Source: Cercis canadensis (lineage: Eukaryota; Streptophyta; Magnoliopsida; Fabales; Fabaceae). From it: a stretch of 64,000 bases of DNA. The DNA lies in NCBI GenBank assembly GCA_003255065.1, contig QAOA01002887.1, forward strand, positions 264,501 to 328,500, written 5' to 3'. Shown here piece by piece: positions 35,201-50,727 of the stretch (positions are counted from its first letter, which is position 1; every line of letters starts with the position of its first letter). Below the pieces are notes generated by a model. It did no database searches. It was given only the letters and a program-made list of their open reading frames with translations, and was not told the DNA's origin. The position numbers and the translations under genes were made by a program.

Positions 35201-38200
35201 ATGATCCGAAACAGGGTCTCGGGGCAGATATAGTGACTAACCAGGAAACATTCTCGTCCCAGTTACAGTGAACCATTAGAAAAATATAAGACTTAGATAT
35301 AGGGATGAACCAAAATAGGGTCCCGGGGCAGATTTAGTGACTCACAAGGAAACAGTTCCGTCCCATATACAGTCAACCATAAGAAACTTATCCGACTCAG
35401 ATAAAAGGATGAACCAAAACAAGGTCCCGGGGCATATATAGTGACTCACCAGGAAACAGTCCCGTCCCATATAGAGTGATCCATAAGAAAAATGTCTGAC
35501 TCAGATATACGGATAAACCGAAACAGGGTCCCGGGGCAGATTTAGTGACTCAAAAGGAAACAGTCCCGGCCTAAATACAATGAAACATAAGAAGAATATC
35601 CGAATTAGATAGAAGGATGAACCGAAACAAGGTACCGGGGTGGATATAGTGACTTACGAGGAAACTGTCCCATCCCAGATACAGTCAACCATAAGAAAAA
35701 TGTCCGTGTCAGAAACAGGGAGGAACCGAAATAGGGTCGCAAGGAAGATATAGTGACTCACCAAGAAACCGTCCGTCCCAGATACAGTGAACCATAAGAA
35801 AAATATCCGACTCAAATATAGGATAAACCGAAACAGGGTCTCGAGGCAGATTTAGTGACTTACAAGGAAACAGACCGGTCCAAGATACAGTGAACCATAA
35901 TAAAAATATACGGCACCGATACAAGGTTGAACCATAACAAGAACCCGAGGCAAATATAATGACTCACCAGGAAACAGTTTCGTCCCATCTATAGTGAACC
36001 ATTAGAAAAATATAAGACTTAGATATAGGGATGAACTGAAATACGGTCCCGGGGCAGATTTAGTGACTCAAAGGGAAACAGTCCTGTCCTAGATATAGTG
36101 AAACATAAGAAAAATATCCGAATTAGATAGAAGGATGAACCGAAACAGGGTCCCGGGGCAGAAATAGTGACTCAACAGGAAACAGTCTCATCCAAGATAC
36201 AATGAACCATAAGAAAAATATCCGGTTCAGAAACAGGGCGGAACCTGAATAGGGTCCCGAGGGAGATATAGTGACTCACCAGGAAACAGTCCGTCCCAGA
36301 TATAGTGAATCATAAGAAAAATATCTAACTCAAAAACAGCGATGAACCAAAATAGGGTCCCGGGGCAGATATAGTGACTCCCCAGGAAACATTCCAGTCC
36401 CAGATGCAGTGAACCTTAAGCAAAATATCTGAGTCAGAAACAGGGATATGCCGAAACAGGATCCCGGTGCAGATATAGTGACTTACCATGAAACATTCCC
36501 GTCCCAGATACAGTGAACCATCAGAAAAATATCTGACTCAGATATCAGGATGAACAGAAACAGGGTCTCTGGGCAGATTTAGTGACTGACAAGGAAACAA
36601 TTCCGTCCCAGTTACAGTAAACTACAAGAAAAATATCCAACTCAGAAACAAGGATTAACCGAAATAGGGTACCGGAGGCAGATATAGTGAATCACCAGGA
36701 AAAAGTCCCATCCTAGATAAAGTGAACCATAACAAAAAATATCTGAGTCAGAAACAAGGTTCAACCGAAACAGGGTCCCGGGGTAGATATAGTGACTCAC
36801 CAGGAAATAGTCCCGTCCCAAATACAGTGAACCATAAGAAAAATATCCGACTCAGATAGAAGGATGAACCGAAACAGGGTCCCGGGGCAGATTTAGTGAC
36901 TCACAAGGAAACAGTCCCGTCGCAGATACAGTAAACCATAAGAAAAATATCCGACTCAGATACAAGGATGAACGGAAACACGATCCCGGGGCAGTTATAG
37001 TGACTCACCAGGAAATATTCCCGTCCCAGATATAGTGAACCATAAGAAAAATATTTGAGTCAGAATCAGGGTTGAACTGAAACAGGGTCCCAGGGTAGAT
37101 ATAGTGACTCACCAGGAAACAGTTTCGTCCAAAATATAGTGATCCATAGAAAAATATCCGACTTAGATACAAGGATGAACCAAAAGAGGGTCCCGGGGCA
37201 GATATAGTGACTCACCCGGAAACAGTCCCGCCCCAGATACATTGAACCATAAGAAAAATATCTTAGTCAGAAACAGGGTTGAACCGAAACAGGTTTTCGG
37301 GTCATATGTAGTGACTCACCAGGAAACAGTCCTGTCCCAGATAGAGTGATCCATAAGAAAAATGTCGGACTCAGATATACGGATAAACCAAAACAGGGTC
37401 CCGGGGCAGATTTAGTGACTCAAAAGGAAACAGTCCCATCCTAGATACAATGAAACATAAGTAAAATATCCGAATTAGATAGAAGGATAAACCGAAACAG
37501 GGTCTTGCGGCAGATATAGTGACTCACCAGGAAACTGTCCCATCCCAGATACAGTCAACCATAAGAAAAATATCTGTGTCAGAAACAGGGAGGAACCGAA
37601 ATAGGGTCCCAAGGCAGATATAGTGACTCACCAGGAAACCGTCCGTCCCAGATACAGTGAACCATAAGAAAAATATTCGACTCAAATATTGGATGAACCA
37701 AAACAGGGTCTCGAGGCAGATTTAGTGACTTACAAGGAAACAGTCCGGTACAAGATACAGTGAACCATAGGAAAAATATAAGACACCGATACAAGGTTGA
37801 ACAAAAACAGGATCCCGGGGCAGATATAGTGACTCACTAGGAAACAGTTTCGTCCCAGTTATAGTGAACCATTAGAAAAATATAAGACTTAGATATAGGG
37901 ATGAACCGAAAGAGGGTCCCGGGGCAGATATAGTGACTCACCAGGAAACAGTCCCGTCCTAGATACATTGAACCATAAGAAAAATATCTGACTCAGATAA
38001 AAGGTTTTAACCGAAACAGGGTCCCGGGGCATATATAGCGACTTACCAGGAAACAGTCCCGTCCTAGATAAAGTGATCCAGAAGAAAAATGTCTGACTCT
38101 GATATACGGATAAACCGAAACAGGGTCCCGGGGCAGATTTAGTGACTCAAAAGGAAACAGTCCCGTCCTAGATACAATGAAATATAAGAAAAATATCCAA

Positions 38201-41200
38201 ATTAGATAGAAGGATGCACCGAAACAGGGTCCTGGGGCAGATATAGTGACTCACCAGGAAACTGTCCCATCCCAGATACAGTCAACCATAAGAAAAATAT
38301 CCGTGTCAGAAACAGGGAGGAACCGAAATAGGGTCCCAAGGCAGATATAGTGACTCACCAGGAAACCGTCCGTCCCAGATACAGTGAACCATAAGAAAAA
38401 TATCCGACTCAAATATTGGAAGAACCGAAACAGGGTCTCGAGGCAGATTTAGTGACTTACAAGGAAACAGACTGGTACCAGATACAGTGAACCATAAGAA
38501 AAATATACGACACCGATACAAGGTTGAACAAAAACAACATCCTGGGGCAGATATAGTAACTAACTAGGAAACAGTTTCGTCCCAGTTACAGTGAACCATT
38601 AGAAAAATATAAGACTTAGATATAGGGATCAACCGAAATAGGGTCCCGGGGAAGATTTAGTTACTCACAAGGAAACAGTCCCGTCCCAGATACAGTGAAC
38701 CATAAGAAAAATATCCGACTCAGATACAAGGATGAACCGAAACAGGGTCCTGGGGCAGATATAGTAAATCACCAGGAAACAGTCTCGTCCTAGATACAGT
38801 GAACCATAAGAAAAATATGCGATTCAGATACAAGGATGAATCGAAACAAGGTCCCGGGGCAGATATAATTACTTACCATGAAACATTCCCGTCGCAGATA
38901 CAGTGAACCATAAGAAAAATATCTGACCCAGATATAGGGATGAACAGAAACAGGGTCTCGGGGCAGTTTTAGTGACTGACAAGGAAACAGTTCCATCCCA
39001 GATATAGTAAACCATAAGAAAAATATCCGACTCATATACAAGGATTAACCGAAACAAGGTCCCGGGGGCAGATAGAGTGACTCCCAGGAAACAGTCCCAT
39101 CTCAAATACAGTGAACCATAAGAAAAATATCCGACTCAGATATACGGATAAACTGAAACAAGGTCCCAGGGCAGATTTAGTGACTCACAAGGAAACAGTC
39201 CCGTCCCAGATACAGTGAACGATAAGAAAAATGTTCGAGTCCAAAACAAGGATGAACCGAAATAGAGTCCTGGGGCAAATATAATGACTCTTCAGGAAAC
39301 AGTCTTGTCCCAGATACAGTGAACCATAAGCAAAATATCCGAGTTAGAAACAGGGATGAACCGAAACAGGGTCCCGGGGCAGATATAGTGACTCACCAGG
39401 AAACAGTCCCATCCGAGATTTAGTGAACCATATGAAAAATATCTGACTCAGATATAGGGATGAACCGAAACAGGATCCCGTTGCAGAATTAGTGACTTAC
39501 ACGGAAACAGTCCCGTCCCAGATAAAGAGAACCATAAGAAGAATATCCGACTCAGATACAAGAATGTACCGAAACAGGGTCCCGGTGCAGTTATAGTGAC
39601 TCAGCAGGAAACATTCCCTTCCCAGATACAGTGAACCATTAGAAAAATATATGACTTGGGATAAACCGAAACAGGGTCCCGAGGTAGATTTAGTGACCCA
39701 TAAGGAAACAGTCTCGTCCCAGATACAATGAACCATAAGAAAAATATCCGACTCTGATACAAGGATGAACCGTAACAGGGTCCCGGGGCAGATATAGTGA
39801 CTCACCAAGAAACAGTCCCGTCCCAGATACAGTGAACCATAAGAAATATATCCGTGTCAGAAACAGGGAGAAACCGAAATAAGGTCCCGAGGCAGATATA
39901 GTGACTCACCAGGAAACAGTCCGTCCCAGATACAGTGAAGCATAAGATAAATATTTGACTCAGATACAAGGATGAACTGAAACAGGGTCCAGGGGCAGAT
40001 TTAAAGACTCACAAGGAAATAGTCCCGTCCCAGATACAGTGAACCATAAGAAAAATATCCGACTTAGATACAAGGATGAACTGATACAGGGTCCCGGGGC
40101 ATATATAGTGACTCACCAGGAAACAGTCCCGTCCCGAATAGTGTGATCCATAAGAAAAATGTCTGACTCAGATATACGGATAAAACGAAACAGGGTCCCG
40201 GGGCAGATTTAGTGACTCACCAGGAAACAGTCCCGTCCCAGATACAGTGAACCAGAAGAAAAATATCCAAGTCAGAAACATGGAGGAACCGAAATTGGGT
40301 CCCGAGGCAGATATAGTGAACCCTAGGAAATAGTCCTGTCCCAGTTACAGTGAACCATAAGCAAAATATCTGAGTCAGAAACAGGGATAAGCCGAAACAG
40401 GGTCCGGGGGAGATATAGTGACTTACCATGAAACATTCCCGTCCCAGATATAGTGAACCATTAAAAAAATATCTGACTCAGATATCGGGATGAACAGAAA
40501 TGGGTCTCGAGGCAGATTTAGTGACTGACAAGGAAACAGTTCCGTCCCTGATACACTAAACCATAAGAAAAATATCCGACTCAGATACAAGTATTAACCG
40601 AAACAGGGTACCGGGGTTAGGTATAGTGACTCACCAGGAAATAGTCTCGTCCTAGATACAGTGAACCATAAGAAAAATATCTGAGCCAGAAACAGGGTTG
40701 AACCGAAACAGGGTCCCATGGTAGATATAGTGGCTCACCAGGAAACAGTCCCGTCCCAAATACAGTCAACCATAAGAAAAATAATCATGTCAGACACAGG
40801 GAGGAACCGAAATAGGGTCCCGAGGCAGATATAGTGACTCACCAGGAAACCATCCGTTCCATATACAGTGAACAATAAGAAAAATATCCGACTCAAATAT
40901 TGGATGAATCGAAACAGGGCCTCGAGGCAGATTTAATGACTTACAAGGAAACAGACCGGTACAATATACAATGAACCATAAGAAAAATATACGACACCGA
41001 TACAAGGTTGAACAAAAACAGGATCCCGAGGCAGATATAGTGACTCACCAGGAAACAGTTTCGTCCCAGTTATAGTGAACCATTAGAAAAATATAAGACT
41101 TAGATATAGGGATGAACCGAAATAGGGTCTCGGGGCAGATTTAGTGACTCACAAGGAAACACTCCCGTGCCAGATATAGTGAACCATAAGAAAAATATCT

Positions 41201-44200
41201 AACTCAGATACAAGGATGAACCGAAACAGGGTCCTGGGGCAGATATAGTGAATCGCCTGGAAACAGTCTCGTCCTAGATACAGTGAACCATAAGAAAAAT
41301 ATCCGATTCAGAAAAAGGATGAATCGAAACAGTGTCCCGGGGCAGATATAATGACTTACCATGAAACATTCCCGTCGCACATACAGTGAACCATAAGAAA
41401 AATATTAGACCCAGATATAGGGATGAACAGAAACAGGGTCTCGGGGCAGATTTAGTGACTGACAATGAAACAGTTCCGCCCCAGATATAGTAAACAATAA
41501 GAAAAATATCCGACTCAGAAACAAGGATTAACCGAAATTGGGTATCGGGGGCAGATATAGTGAATCACCAGGAAAAAGTCTCATCCCAGATACAGTGAAC
41601 CATAAGCAAAATATCTGAGTCAGAAACAGGGATAAGCCGAAACAGGTTCCGGGGGCAGATATAGTGACTTACCATGAAACATTCCCGTCCCAGATACAGT
41701 GAACCATCTGAAAAATATCTGACTCAGATATCGGGATAAACAGAAACAGGGTCTCGGGGCAGATTTAGTGACTTACAAGGAAACAGTTCCGTCCCTGATA
41801 CACTAAACCATAAGAAAAATATCCGACTCAGATACAAGTATTAACCGAAACTGGGTACCGGGGTTAGGTATAGTGACTCACCAGGAAAAAGTCTCGTCCT
41901 AGATACAGTGAACCATCAGAAAAATATCTGAGTCAGAAACAGGGTTGAACCGAAACAGGGTCCCGGGGTAGATATAGTGACTCACCAAGAAACAGTCCCA
42001 TCCCAGATATAGTGAACCATAAAAAAAATATCCGAGTCAGAAACAAGGATGAACCGAAATAGGGTCCCGGGCAGATATAGTGACTCTCCAAGAAACAGTC
42101 CTGTCCTAGATACAGTGAACCATAAGAAAAATATCCGAGTCAGAAAATGGATGGTCCGAAACAGGGTCTCGGGGCAGATATAGTGACTAACCAGGAAACA
42201 TTCTCGTCCCAGTTACAGTGAACCATTAGAAAAATATAAGACTTAGATATAGGGATGAACCGAAATAGGGTCCCGAGCAGATTTAGTGACTCACAAGGAA
42301 ACAGTCCCGTCCCAGATACAGTGAACCATAAGAAAAATATCCGACTCAAATAAAAGGATGAACCAAAACAGGGTCCCGGGGCATATATAGTGACTCACCA
42401 AGAAACAGTCCCGTCCGATATTGGGTGATCCATAAGAAAAATGTCTGACTCAGATATACGGATAAACCGAAACAGGGTCCCGAGGCAAATTTAGTGACTC
42501 AAAAGGAAACAGTCCCGGCCTAGATACAATGAAACATAAGAAAAATATCCGAATTAGATAGAAGGATGAACCGAAACAGGGTACCGAGGTAGATATAGTG
42601 ACTCACCAGGAAACTGTCCCATCCCAGATACAGTCAACCATAAGAAAAATATCCGTGTCAGAAACAGGGAGGAACCGAAATAGAGTCCCAAGGAAGATAT
42701 AGTGACTCACCAAGAAACCGTCCGTCCCAGATACAGTGAACCATAAGAAAAATATCTGACTCAAATATTGGAGGAACCGAAACAGGGTCTCGAGGCATAT
42801 TTAGTGACTTACAAGGAAACATACCGGTCCAAGATACAGTGAACCATAAGAAAAATATACGACACTGATACAAGGTTGAACCAAAAAAGGATCCCGGGGC
42901 AAATATATTGACTCACTAGGAAACAATTTCGTCCCATCTATAGTGAACCATTAGAAAAATATAAGACTTAGATATAGGAATGAACCGAAATACGGTCTCG
43001 GGACAGATTTAGTGACTCAAAAGGAAATAGTCCCGTCCTAGATATAGTAAAACATAAGAAAAATATCCGAATTTGATAGAAGGATGAACCGAAACAGGGT
43101 CCCGGGGCAGATATAGTGACTGAACAGGAAACAGTCTCATCCCAGATACAATGAACCATAAGAAAAATAGCCGGTTCAGAAATAAGGCGGAACCGGAATA
43201 GGGTCCTGGGGCAGATATAGTGAATCACCAGGAGACAGTCTCGTCCTAGATACTGTGAACCATAAGAAAAGTATCCGATTCAGATACAAGGATGAATCGA
43301 AACAGGGTCCCGGGGTAGATATAATGACTTATCATGAAACATTCCTGTCGCAGATACAGTGAACCATAAGAAAAATATCTGACCCAGATATAGGGATGAA
43401 CAGAAACAGGGTCTCGGAGCAGATTTAGTGACTGACAAGGAAACAGTTCTGTCCCAGATATAGTAAACCATAAGAAAAATATCCGACTCATATACAAGGA
43501 TTAACTGAAACAAGGTCCCTGGGGCAAATATAGTGACTCCCAGGAAACAGTCCCATCTTAAATATAGTGAACCATAAGAAAAATATCCGACTCAGATGTA
43601 CGGATAAACCGAAACAAGGTCCCAAGGCAGATTTAGTGACTCACAAAAAAATAATCCCGTCCCAGATACATTGAACCATAAGAAAATATCCCACTCAAAT
43701 ACAAGGATTAACCAAAACATGGTCCCGGGGCATATATAGTGACTCACCAGGAAACAGTCCCGTCCCAGATAGAGTTATCCATAAGAAAAATGTCTGACTC
43801 AGATATACGGATAAACCGAAACAGGGTCCCGGGGCAGATTTAGTGACTCAAAAGGAAACAGTCCCGTCCTGTATACAATGAAACATAAGAAAAATATCCG
43901 AATTAGATAGAAGGATGAACCGAAACAGCGTACCGGGGCAGATATAGTGACTTACCAGGAAACTGTCCCATCCCAGATACAGTCAACAAGAAGAAAAATA
44001 TCCGACTCAAATATTGGATGAACCGAAACAGGGTCTCGAGGTAGATTTAGTGACTTACAAGGAAACAGACCAGTCCAAGATACAGTGAACCATAAGAAAA
44101 ATATACGACACCGATACAAGGTTGAACCAAAACAAGATCCCGGGGCAAATATAGTGACTCTCTAGGAAACAGTTTCGTCCCAGCTATAGTGAACCATTAG

Positions 44201-47200
44201 AAAAATATAAGACTTAGATATAGGGATCAACCGAAATAGGGTCCCGGGACAGATTTAGCGACTCAAAAGGAAACAGTCCCGTCCTAGATACAGTGAAACA
44301 TAGGAAAAATATCCGAATTAGATAGAATGATGAACCGAAACAGGGTCCCGGGGCAGATATAGTGAATCACCAGGAAACAGTCTCATCCCAGATACAATCA
44401 ACCATAAGAAAAGTATCCGAGTCAGAAACAGGGCGGAATCGGAATAGGGTCCCAAGGAAGATATAGTGACTCACCAGGAAACAGTCCGTCCCAGATATAG
44501 TGAATCATAAGAAAAATATCTGACACAAAAACAATGATGAACCAAAATAGGGTCCCGGGGCAGATATAGCGACTCCCCAGGAAATATTCCAGTCCCAAAT
44601 ACAGTGAACCATAAGCAAAATATCTAAGTCAGAAACAGGGATATGCCGAAACAGGGTCCCTGGGCAGATATAGTGACTTACCATGAAACATTCCCGTCCC
44701 AGACACAGTGAACCATCGGAAAAATATCTGACTCAGATATCAGGATGAACAAAAACAAGGTCTCGGGGCAGATTTAGTGACTGACAAGGAAACAGTTTCG
44801 TCCCAGTTACAGTAAACTATAAGAAAAATATCCGACTAAGACACAAGGATTAACCGAAATAGGGTACCGGGGGCAGATATAGTGACTCACTAGGAAAAAG
44901 TCCCATTCTAGATACAGTGAACCATAAGAAAAATATCTGAGTCAGAAACAGGGTTGAACCGAAACAGGGTCCCGGGGTAGATATAGTGACTCACCAGGAA
45001 GCAGTCCCGTCCCAAATACAGTGAACCATAAGAAAAATATCCGACTCATATAGAAGGATGAACCGAAATAGGGTCCCGGGGCTGATTTAGTGACTCACAA
45101 GGGAACAGTCCCGTCACAGATACAGTAAACGATAAGAAAAATATCCGACTCAGATACAAGGATGAACCGAAATAGGGTCCCGGGGTAGTTTTAGTGACTC
45201 ACCAGGAAACATTCCCGTCCCAGATTTAATGAACCATAAGAAAAATATTTGAGTCAGAATCAGGGTTGAACCGAAACAGGGTCCCGGGGTAGATATAGTG
45301 ACTCACCAGGAAACAGTTTCGTCCCAAATACAGTGATACATAAGAAAAATATCCGACTTACATACAAGGATGAACCGAAACAGGGTCCCGGGGCAGATAT
45401 AGTGACTCACTAGGAAACAGTCCCGTCCCAGATACAGTGAACCATAAGAAAAATATCTGAGTCAGAAATAGGGTTGAACCGAAACAGGGTCCCGGGGCAT
45501 ATATAGTGAATCCCCAGGAAACAGTCCTGTCCCAGATAGAGTAATCCATAAGAAAAATGTCTGACTCAGATATACGGATAAACCGAAACCGGGTCCCATG
45601 GCAGATTTAGTGACTCACAAGGAAATAGTCCCGTCCCAGATACAGTGAACCATAAGAAAAATATCCGAGTCAGAAATCGGGATGAACCGAAATAGGGTCC
45701 TGAGGCAGATATAATGACCCCCCAGGAAACATTCCTGTCCCAGATACAGTGAACCATAAGCAAAATATCCGAGTCAAAAACAGGGATGAACCGAAACAGG
45801 GTCCCAGGGTAGATATAGTGATTCACCAGGAAACAGTCTCGTCCCAGATTCAGTGAACCATATGAAAAATATCTGACTTACATATATGGGTGAACTGAAA
45901 CAGGATCCCGGTGCAGAATTAGTGACTCACAAGGAAACAGTCCCGTCCTAGATAAAGAGAACCATAAGAAAAATATCCGACTCAGATACAAGAATGCACC
46001 GAAATAGGGTCCCGGTGCAGATAGAGTGACTCACCAGGAAACATTCCCTTACCAGATACAGTGAACCATAAGAAAAATAGCTGTGTCAGAAACAGGGAGA
46101 AACCGAAATAGGGTCCCGAGGCAGATATAGTGACTCACCAGGAAACAGTCAGTCCGAGATACAGTGAACCATAAGATAAATATCTGACTCAGATACAAGG
46201 ATGAACCGAAACAGGGTCCCGGGGCGGATTTAAACACTCACAAGAAAGTAGTCCCGTCCCAGATACATTGAACCATAATAAAAGTAACCGACTCATAAAC
46301 AATGATGAACCGAAAAAGGGTCCCAGGGCATATATAGTGACTCACCAGGAAACAGTCCCGTCCCAAATAGATTGATCCATAGGAAAAATGTCTGACTCAG
46401 ATATACGGATAAACCGAAACAGGGTCCCACGGCAGATTTAGTGACACACCAGGAAACAGTCCCGTCACAGATACAGTGAACCATAACAAAAATGTCCTAG
46501 TCAGAAAGAGGGATAATCGAAATAAGGTCCCGGGGCAGATATAGTGACTCCCAAGGAAACAGCCTGTCCCAGATATTGTGAACCATAAGCAAAATATCTT
46601 AGTCAGAAACAGGGATGAACAGAAACAGGGTCACGGGGCAGATATAGTGACTCAACTGGAAACAGTCCCGTCACAAATACAGTGAATCATAAGAAAAATA
46701 TCCGAATCAAATATACAGATAAACCGAAACATGGTCCCGGGGCAGATTTAGTGACTCAAAATGAAACAGTCCCCTCCTAGATACAGTTAACCATAAGAAA
46801 AATATCCGAATTTGATACAAGGATGATCCGAAATAGGGTCCCGGGGCAGATATAGTGACTCACTAGGAAATAATCCCGTCCCAGATACAATGAACCATAA
46901 GAAAAATATCCATGTCAGAAACATGGAGGAAGCGAAATATGGTCCTGAGGCAGATATAGTGACTCACTAGGAAACAGTCTGTCCCAGATACAGTGAACCA
47001 TAAGAAAAATATCCAACTCAGTTACAAAGATGAACCGAAATAGGGTCCCGGGGTAGATTTAGTGACTTACAAGAAAACATACCGGTCCCAGATACAGTGA
47101 ACCATAAGAAAAATATTCGACTCCGATACAAGGTTGAACCGAAACAGGATCCCGGGGCAGATATACTGACTCACCAGGAAATAGTTTCGTCCTAGATACA

Positions 47201-50200
47201 GTCAACCATAAGAAAAATATATGACTCAGATATAGGGATGAACCGAAACAGGGTCCCTGGGTAGATTTAGTGACTCATAAGGAAATAGTTTCGTCGCAGA
47301 TACAGTAAACCATAAGAAAAATATCCGACTCAGATACAAGGATGAACCGAAACAGGGTTCCGGGGCATATATACTGACTCACCAGAAAATAGACCCGTCC
47401 CAGATATAGTGATCCATAGAAAAATGTGTGACTCAGACATACAGATAAACCGAAACAGTGTCCCGGGGCAGATTTAGTGACTCAAAAGGAAACAGTCCCG
47501 TCCTAGATAGTGAAACATAAGAAAAATATCCGAATTAGATAGAAGGATGAACCGAAACAAGGTCCCGGGGCAGATATAGTGACTCAACAGGAAACAGTCT
47601 CATCCCAAATTCAATGAACCATAAGAAAAATATCCGGTTCAGAAATAAGGCGGAACCGGAATAGGGTCCCGAGGCAGATATAGTGACTCACCGGGAAAAA
47701 GTCCGTCCCAGATATAGTGAATCATAAGAAAAATATCTGACTCAAAAACAACAATGAACCAAAATAGGGTCCCGGGGCAAATATAGTGACTCCCCAGGAA
47801 ACATTCCAGTCCCAGATACAGTGAACCTTAAGCAAAATATCTGAGTCAGAAACAGGGATATGCCAAAACAGGATCCCGGTGCAGATATAGTGACTTACCA
47901 TGAAACATTCCCGTCCCAGATACAGTGAACCATCAGAAAAATATCTGACTTAGATATAAAGATGAACAGAAACAGGGGCTCGGGGCAGATTTAGTGACTG
48001 ACAAGGAAACAATTCCGTCCCAGTTACAGTAAACTATAAGAAAAATATCCGACTAAGAAACAAGGATTAACAGAAATAGGGTACCGGGGGCAAGAATATA
48101 GTGAATCACCAGGAAAAAGTCCCATCCTAGATAAAGTGAACCAGAAGAAAAAATATATGAGTCAGAAACAGGGTTGAACCGAAACAGGGTCCCGGGGTAG
48201 ATATAGTGACTCACCAGGAAAGAGTCCCGTCCCAAATAGAGTGAACCATAAGAAAAATATCCGACTCAGATAGAAGGATGAACCGAAACAGGGTCCCAGG
48301 GCAGATTTAGTGACTCACAAGGAAACAGTCCCGTCGCAGATATAGTAAACCATAAGAAAAATATCCGACTCAGATACAAGGATGAACCGAAACAGGATCC
48401 CGAGGCAGTTATAGTGACTCACCAGTAAACATTCCCGTCCCAGATAGAGTGATCCATAAGAAAAATGTCTGACTCAGATATACGAATAAACCGAAACAGG
48501 GTCCCGGGGCAGATTTAGTGACTCAAAAGGAAACAGTCCCGTCCTAGATACAATGAAACATAAGAAAAATATCCGAATTAGATAGAAGGATGAACCGAAA
48601 CAGGGTCCTGGGGCAGATATAGTGACTCACCAGGAAACTGTCCCATACCAGATACAGTCAACCATAAGAAAAATATCCGTGTCAGAAACAGGGAGGAACC
48701 GAAATAGGGTCCCAAGGCAGATATAGTGACTCACCAGGAAACCGTCCGTCCCAGATACAGCGAACAATAAGAAAAATATTCGACTCAGATATTGGATGAA
48801 CCGAAACAGGGTCTCGAGGTAGATTTAGTGACTTACAAGGAAACAGACCGGTACAAGATACAGTGAACCATAAGAAAAATATACGACACCGATACAAGGT
48901 TGAACAAAAACAGGATCCCGGGACAGATATAGTGACTCACTAGGAAACAGTTTCGTCCCAGTTATAGTGAACCATTAGAAAAATATAAGACTTAGATATA
49001 GGGATGAACCGAAAGAGGGTCCCGGGGCAGATATAGTGACTCACCAGGAAACAGTCCCGTCCCAGATACATTGAACCATAAGAAAAATATCTCAGTTAGA
49101 AACAGGGTTGAACCGAAACAGGGTCCCGGGGCATATATAGTGACTCACTAGGAAACAGTCCCGTCCCAAATAGAGTGATCCCTAAGAAAAATGTCTGACT
49201 CAGATATACGGATAAACCGAAACAGGGTCCCGGGGTAGATTTAGTGACTCAAAAGGAAACAGTCCCATCCTTGATACAATGAAACATAAGAAAAATATCC
49301 GAATTAGATAGAAGGATGCACCGAAACAGGGTCTTGGGGCAGATATAGTGACTCACAAGGAAACTGTCCCATCCCAGATACAGTCAACCAGAAGAAAAAT
49401 ATCCGTATCAGAAATAGGGAGGAACCGAAATAGGGTCCCAAGGCAGATATAGTGACTCACCAGGAAACCGTCCGTTCCAGATATAGTGAACCATAAGAAA
49501 AATATCCGACTCAAATATTGGATGAACCGAAACAGGGTCTCGTGGCAGATTTAGTGACTTACAAGGAAACAGACCGGTACAAGATACAGTGAACCATAAG
49601 AAAAATATACGACACCGATACAAGGTTGAACAAAAACAGGATCCTGGGGCAGATATAGTGACTCTCTAGGAAACAGTTTCGTCCCAGTTACAGTGAACCA
49701 TTTGAAAAATATAAGACTTAGCTATAGGGATGAACCGAAATAAGGTCACAGGGAAGATTTAGTGACTCACAAGGAAACAGTCACGTCCCAGATACAGTGA
49801 ACCATAAGAAAAATATCCGACTCAGATACAAGGATGAACCGAAACAGGGTCCTGGAGCAGATATAGTGAATCACCAGGAAACAGTCTCGTCCTAGATACA
49901 GAGAACCATAAGAAAAATATCCGATTCAGATACAAGGATGAATCGAAACAGGGTCCCGGGGCAGATATGATGACTTACCATGAAACATTCCCGTCACAGA
50001 TACGGTGAACCATAAGAAAAATATCTGACCCAGATATAGGGATGAACTGAACCAGGGTCTCGGGGCAGATTTAGTGATTGACAAGGAAACAGTTCCGTCC
50101 CAGATATAGTAAACCATAAGAAAAATATCTGACTCATATACAAGGATTAACCGAAACAAGGTCCCGGGGGCAGATATAGTGACTCCCAGGAAACAGTCCC

Positions 50201-50727
50201 GTCTCAAATACAGTGAAGCATAAGAAAAATATCCGACTCAGATGTACGGATAAACTGAAACAAGGTCCCAGGGCAGATTTAGTGACTCACAAGGAAACAG
50301 TCCCGTCCCAGATACAGTGAACGATAAGAAAAATGTCCGAGACCAAAACAGGGATGAACCAAAATAGGGTCCTGGGGCAAATATAATGACTCTACAGGAA
50401 ACAATCCTGTCCCTGATACAGTGAACCATAAGCAAAATATCCAAGTCAGAAACAGGGATGAACCGAAACAGAGTCCCGAGGCAGATATAGTGACTCACCA
50501 GGAAACAGTCCCGTCCGAGATTCAGTGAACCATATGAAAAATATCTGACTCTGATATAGGGATGAACCGAAACAGGATCCCGGTGCAGAATTAGTGACTT
50601 ACACGGAAACAGTCCCGTCCTAGATAAAGAGAACCATAAGAAGAATATCCGACTCAGATACAAGAATGTACCGAAACAGGGTCCCGGTGCAGTTATAGTG
50701 ACTCAGCAGGAAACATTCCCTTCCTAG
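32250..50727. repeat. ~104-bp satellite array, right block with higher-order repeats
   Basis: About 178 monomers of the same family. A marker monomer pair (CCGTGTCAGAAACAGGGAGG, then AAACCGTCCGTCCCAG) recurs at about 33839, 35709, 37579, 38306, 40790, 42658, 48682 and 49408. The steps 1,870, 1,870 and 1,868 bp are about 18 monomers, and 727 and 726 bp are about 7 monomers. The array is therefore ordered in multi-monomer units with local rearrangement. Minus-strand 71-codon frames at each marker arise from the repeat itself. Confidence 0.96.

Noticed and set aside
4968-50727. CRISPR array
   Set aside because: Regular repeats are present, but the whole monomer is repeated with no unique spacers, in a plant nuclear context.
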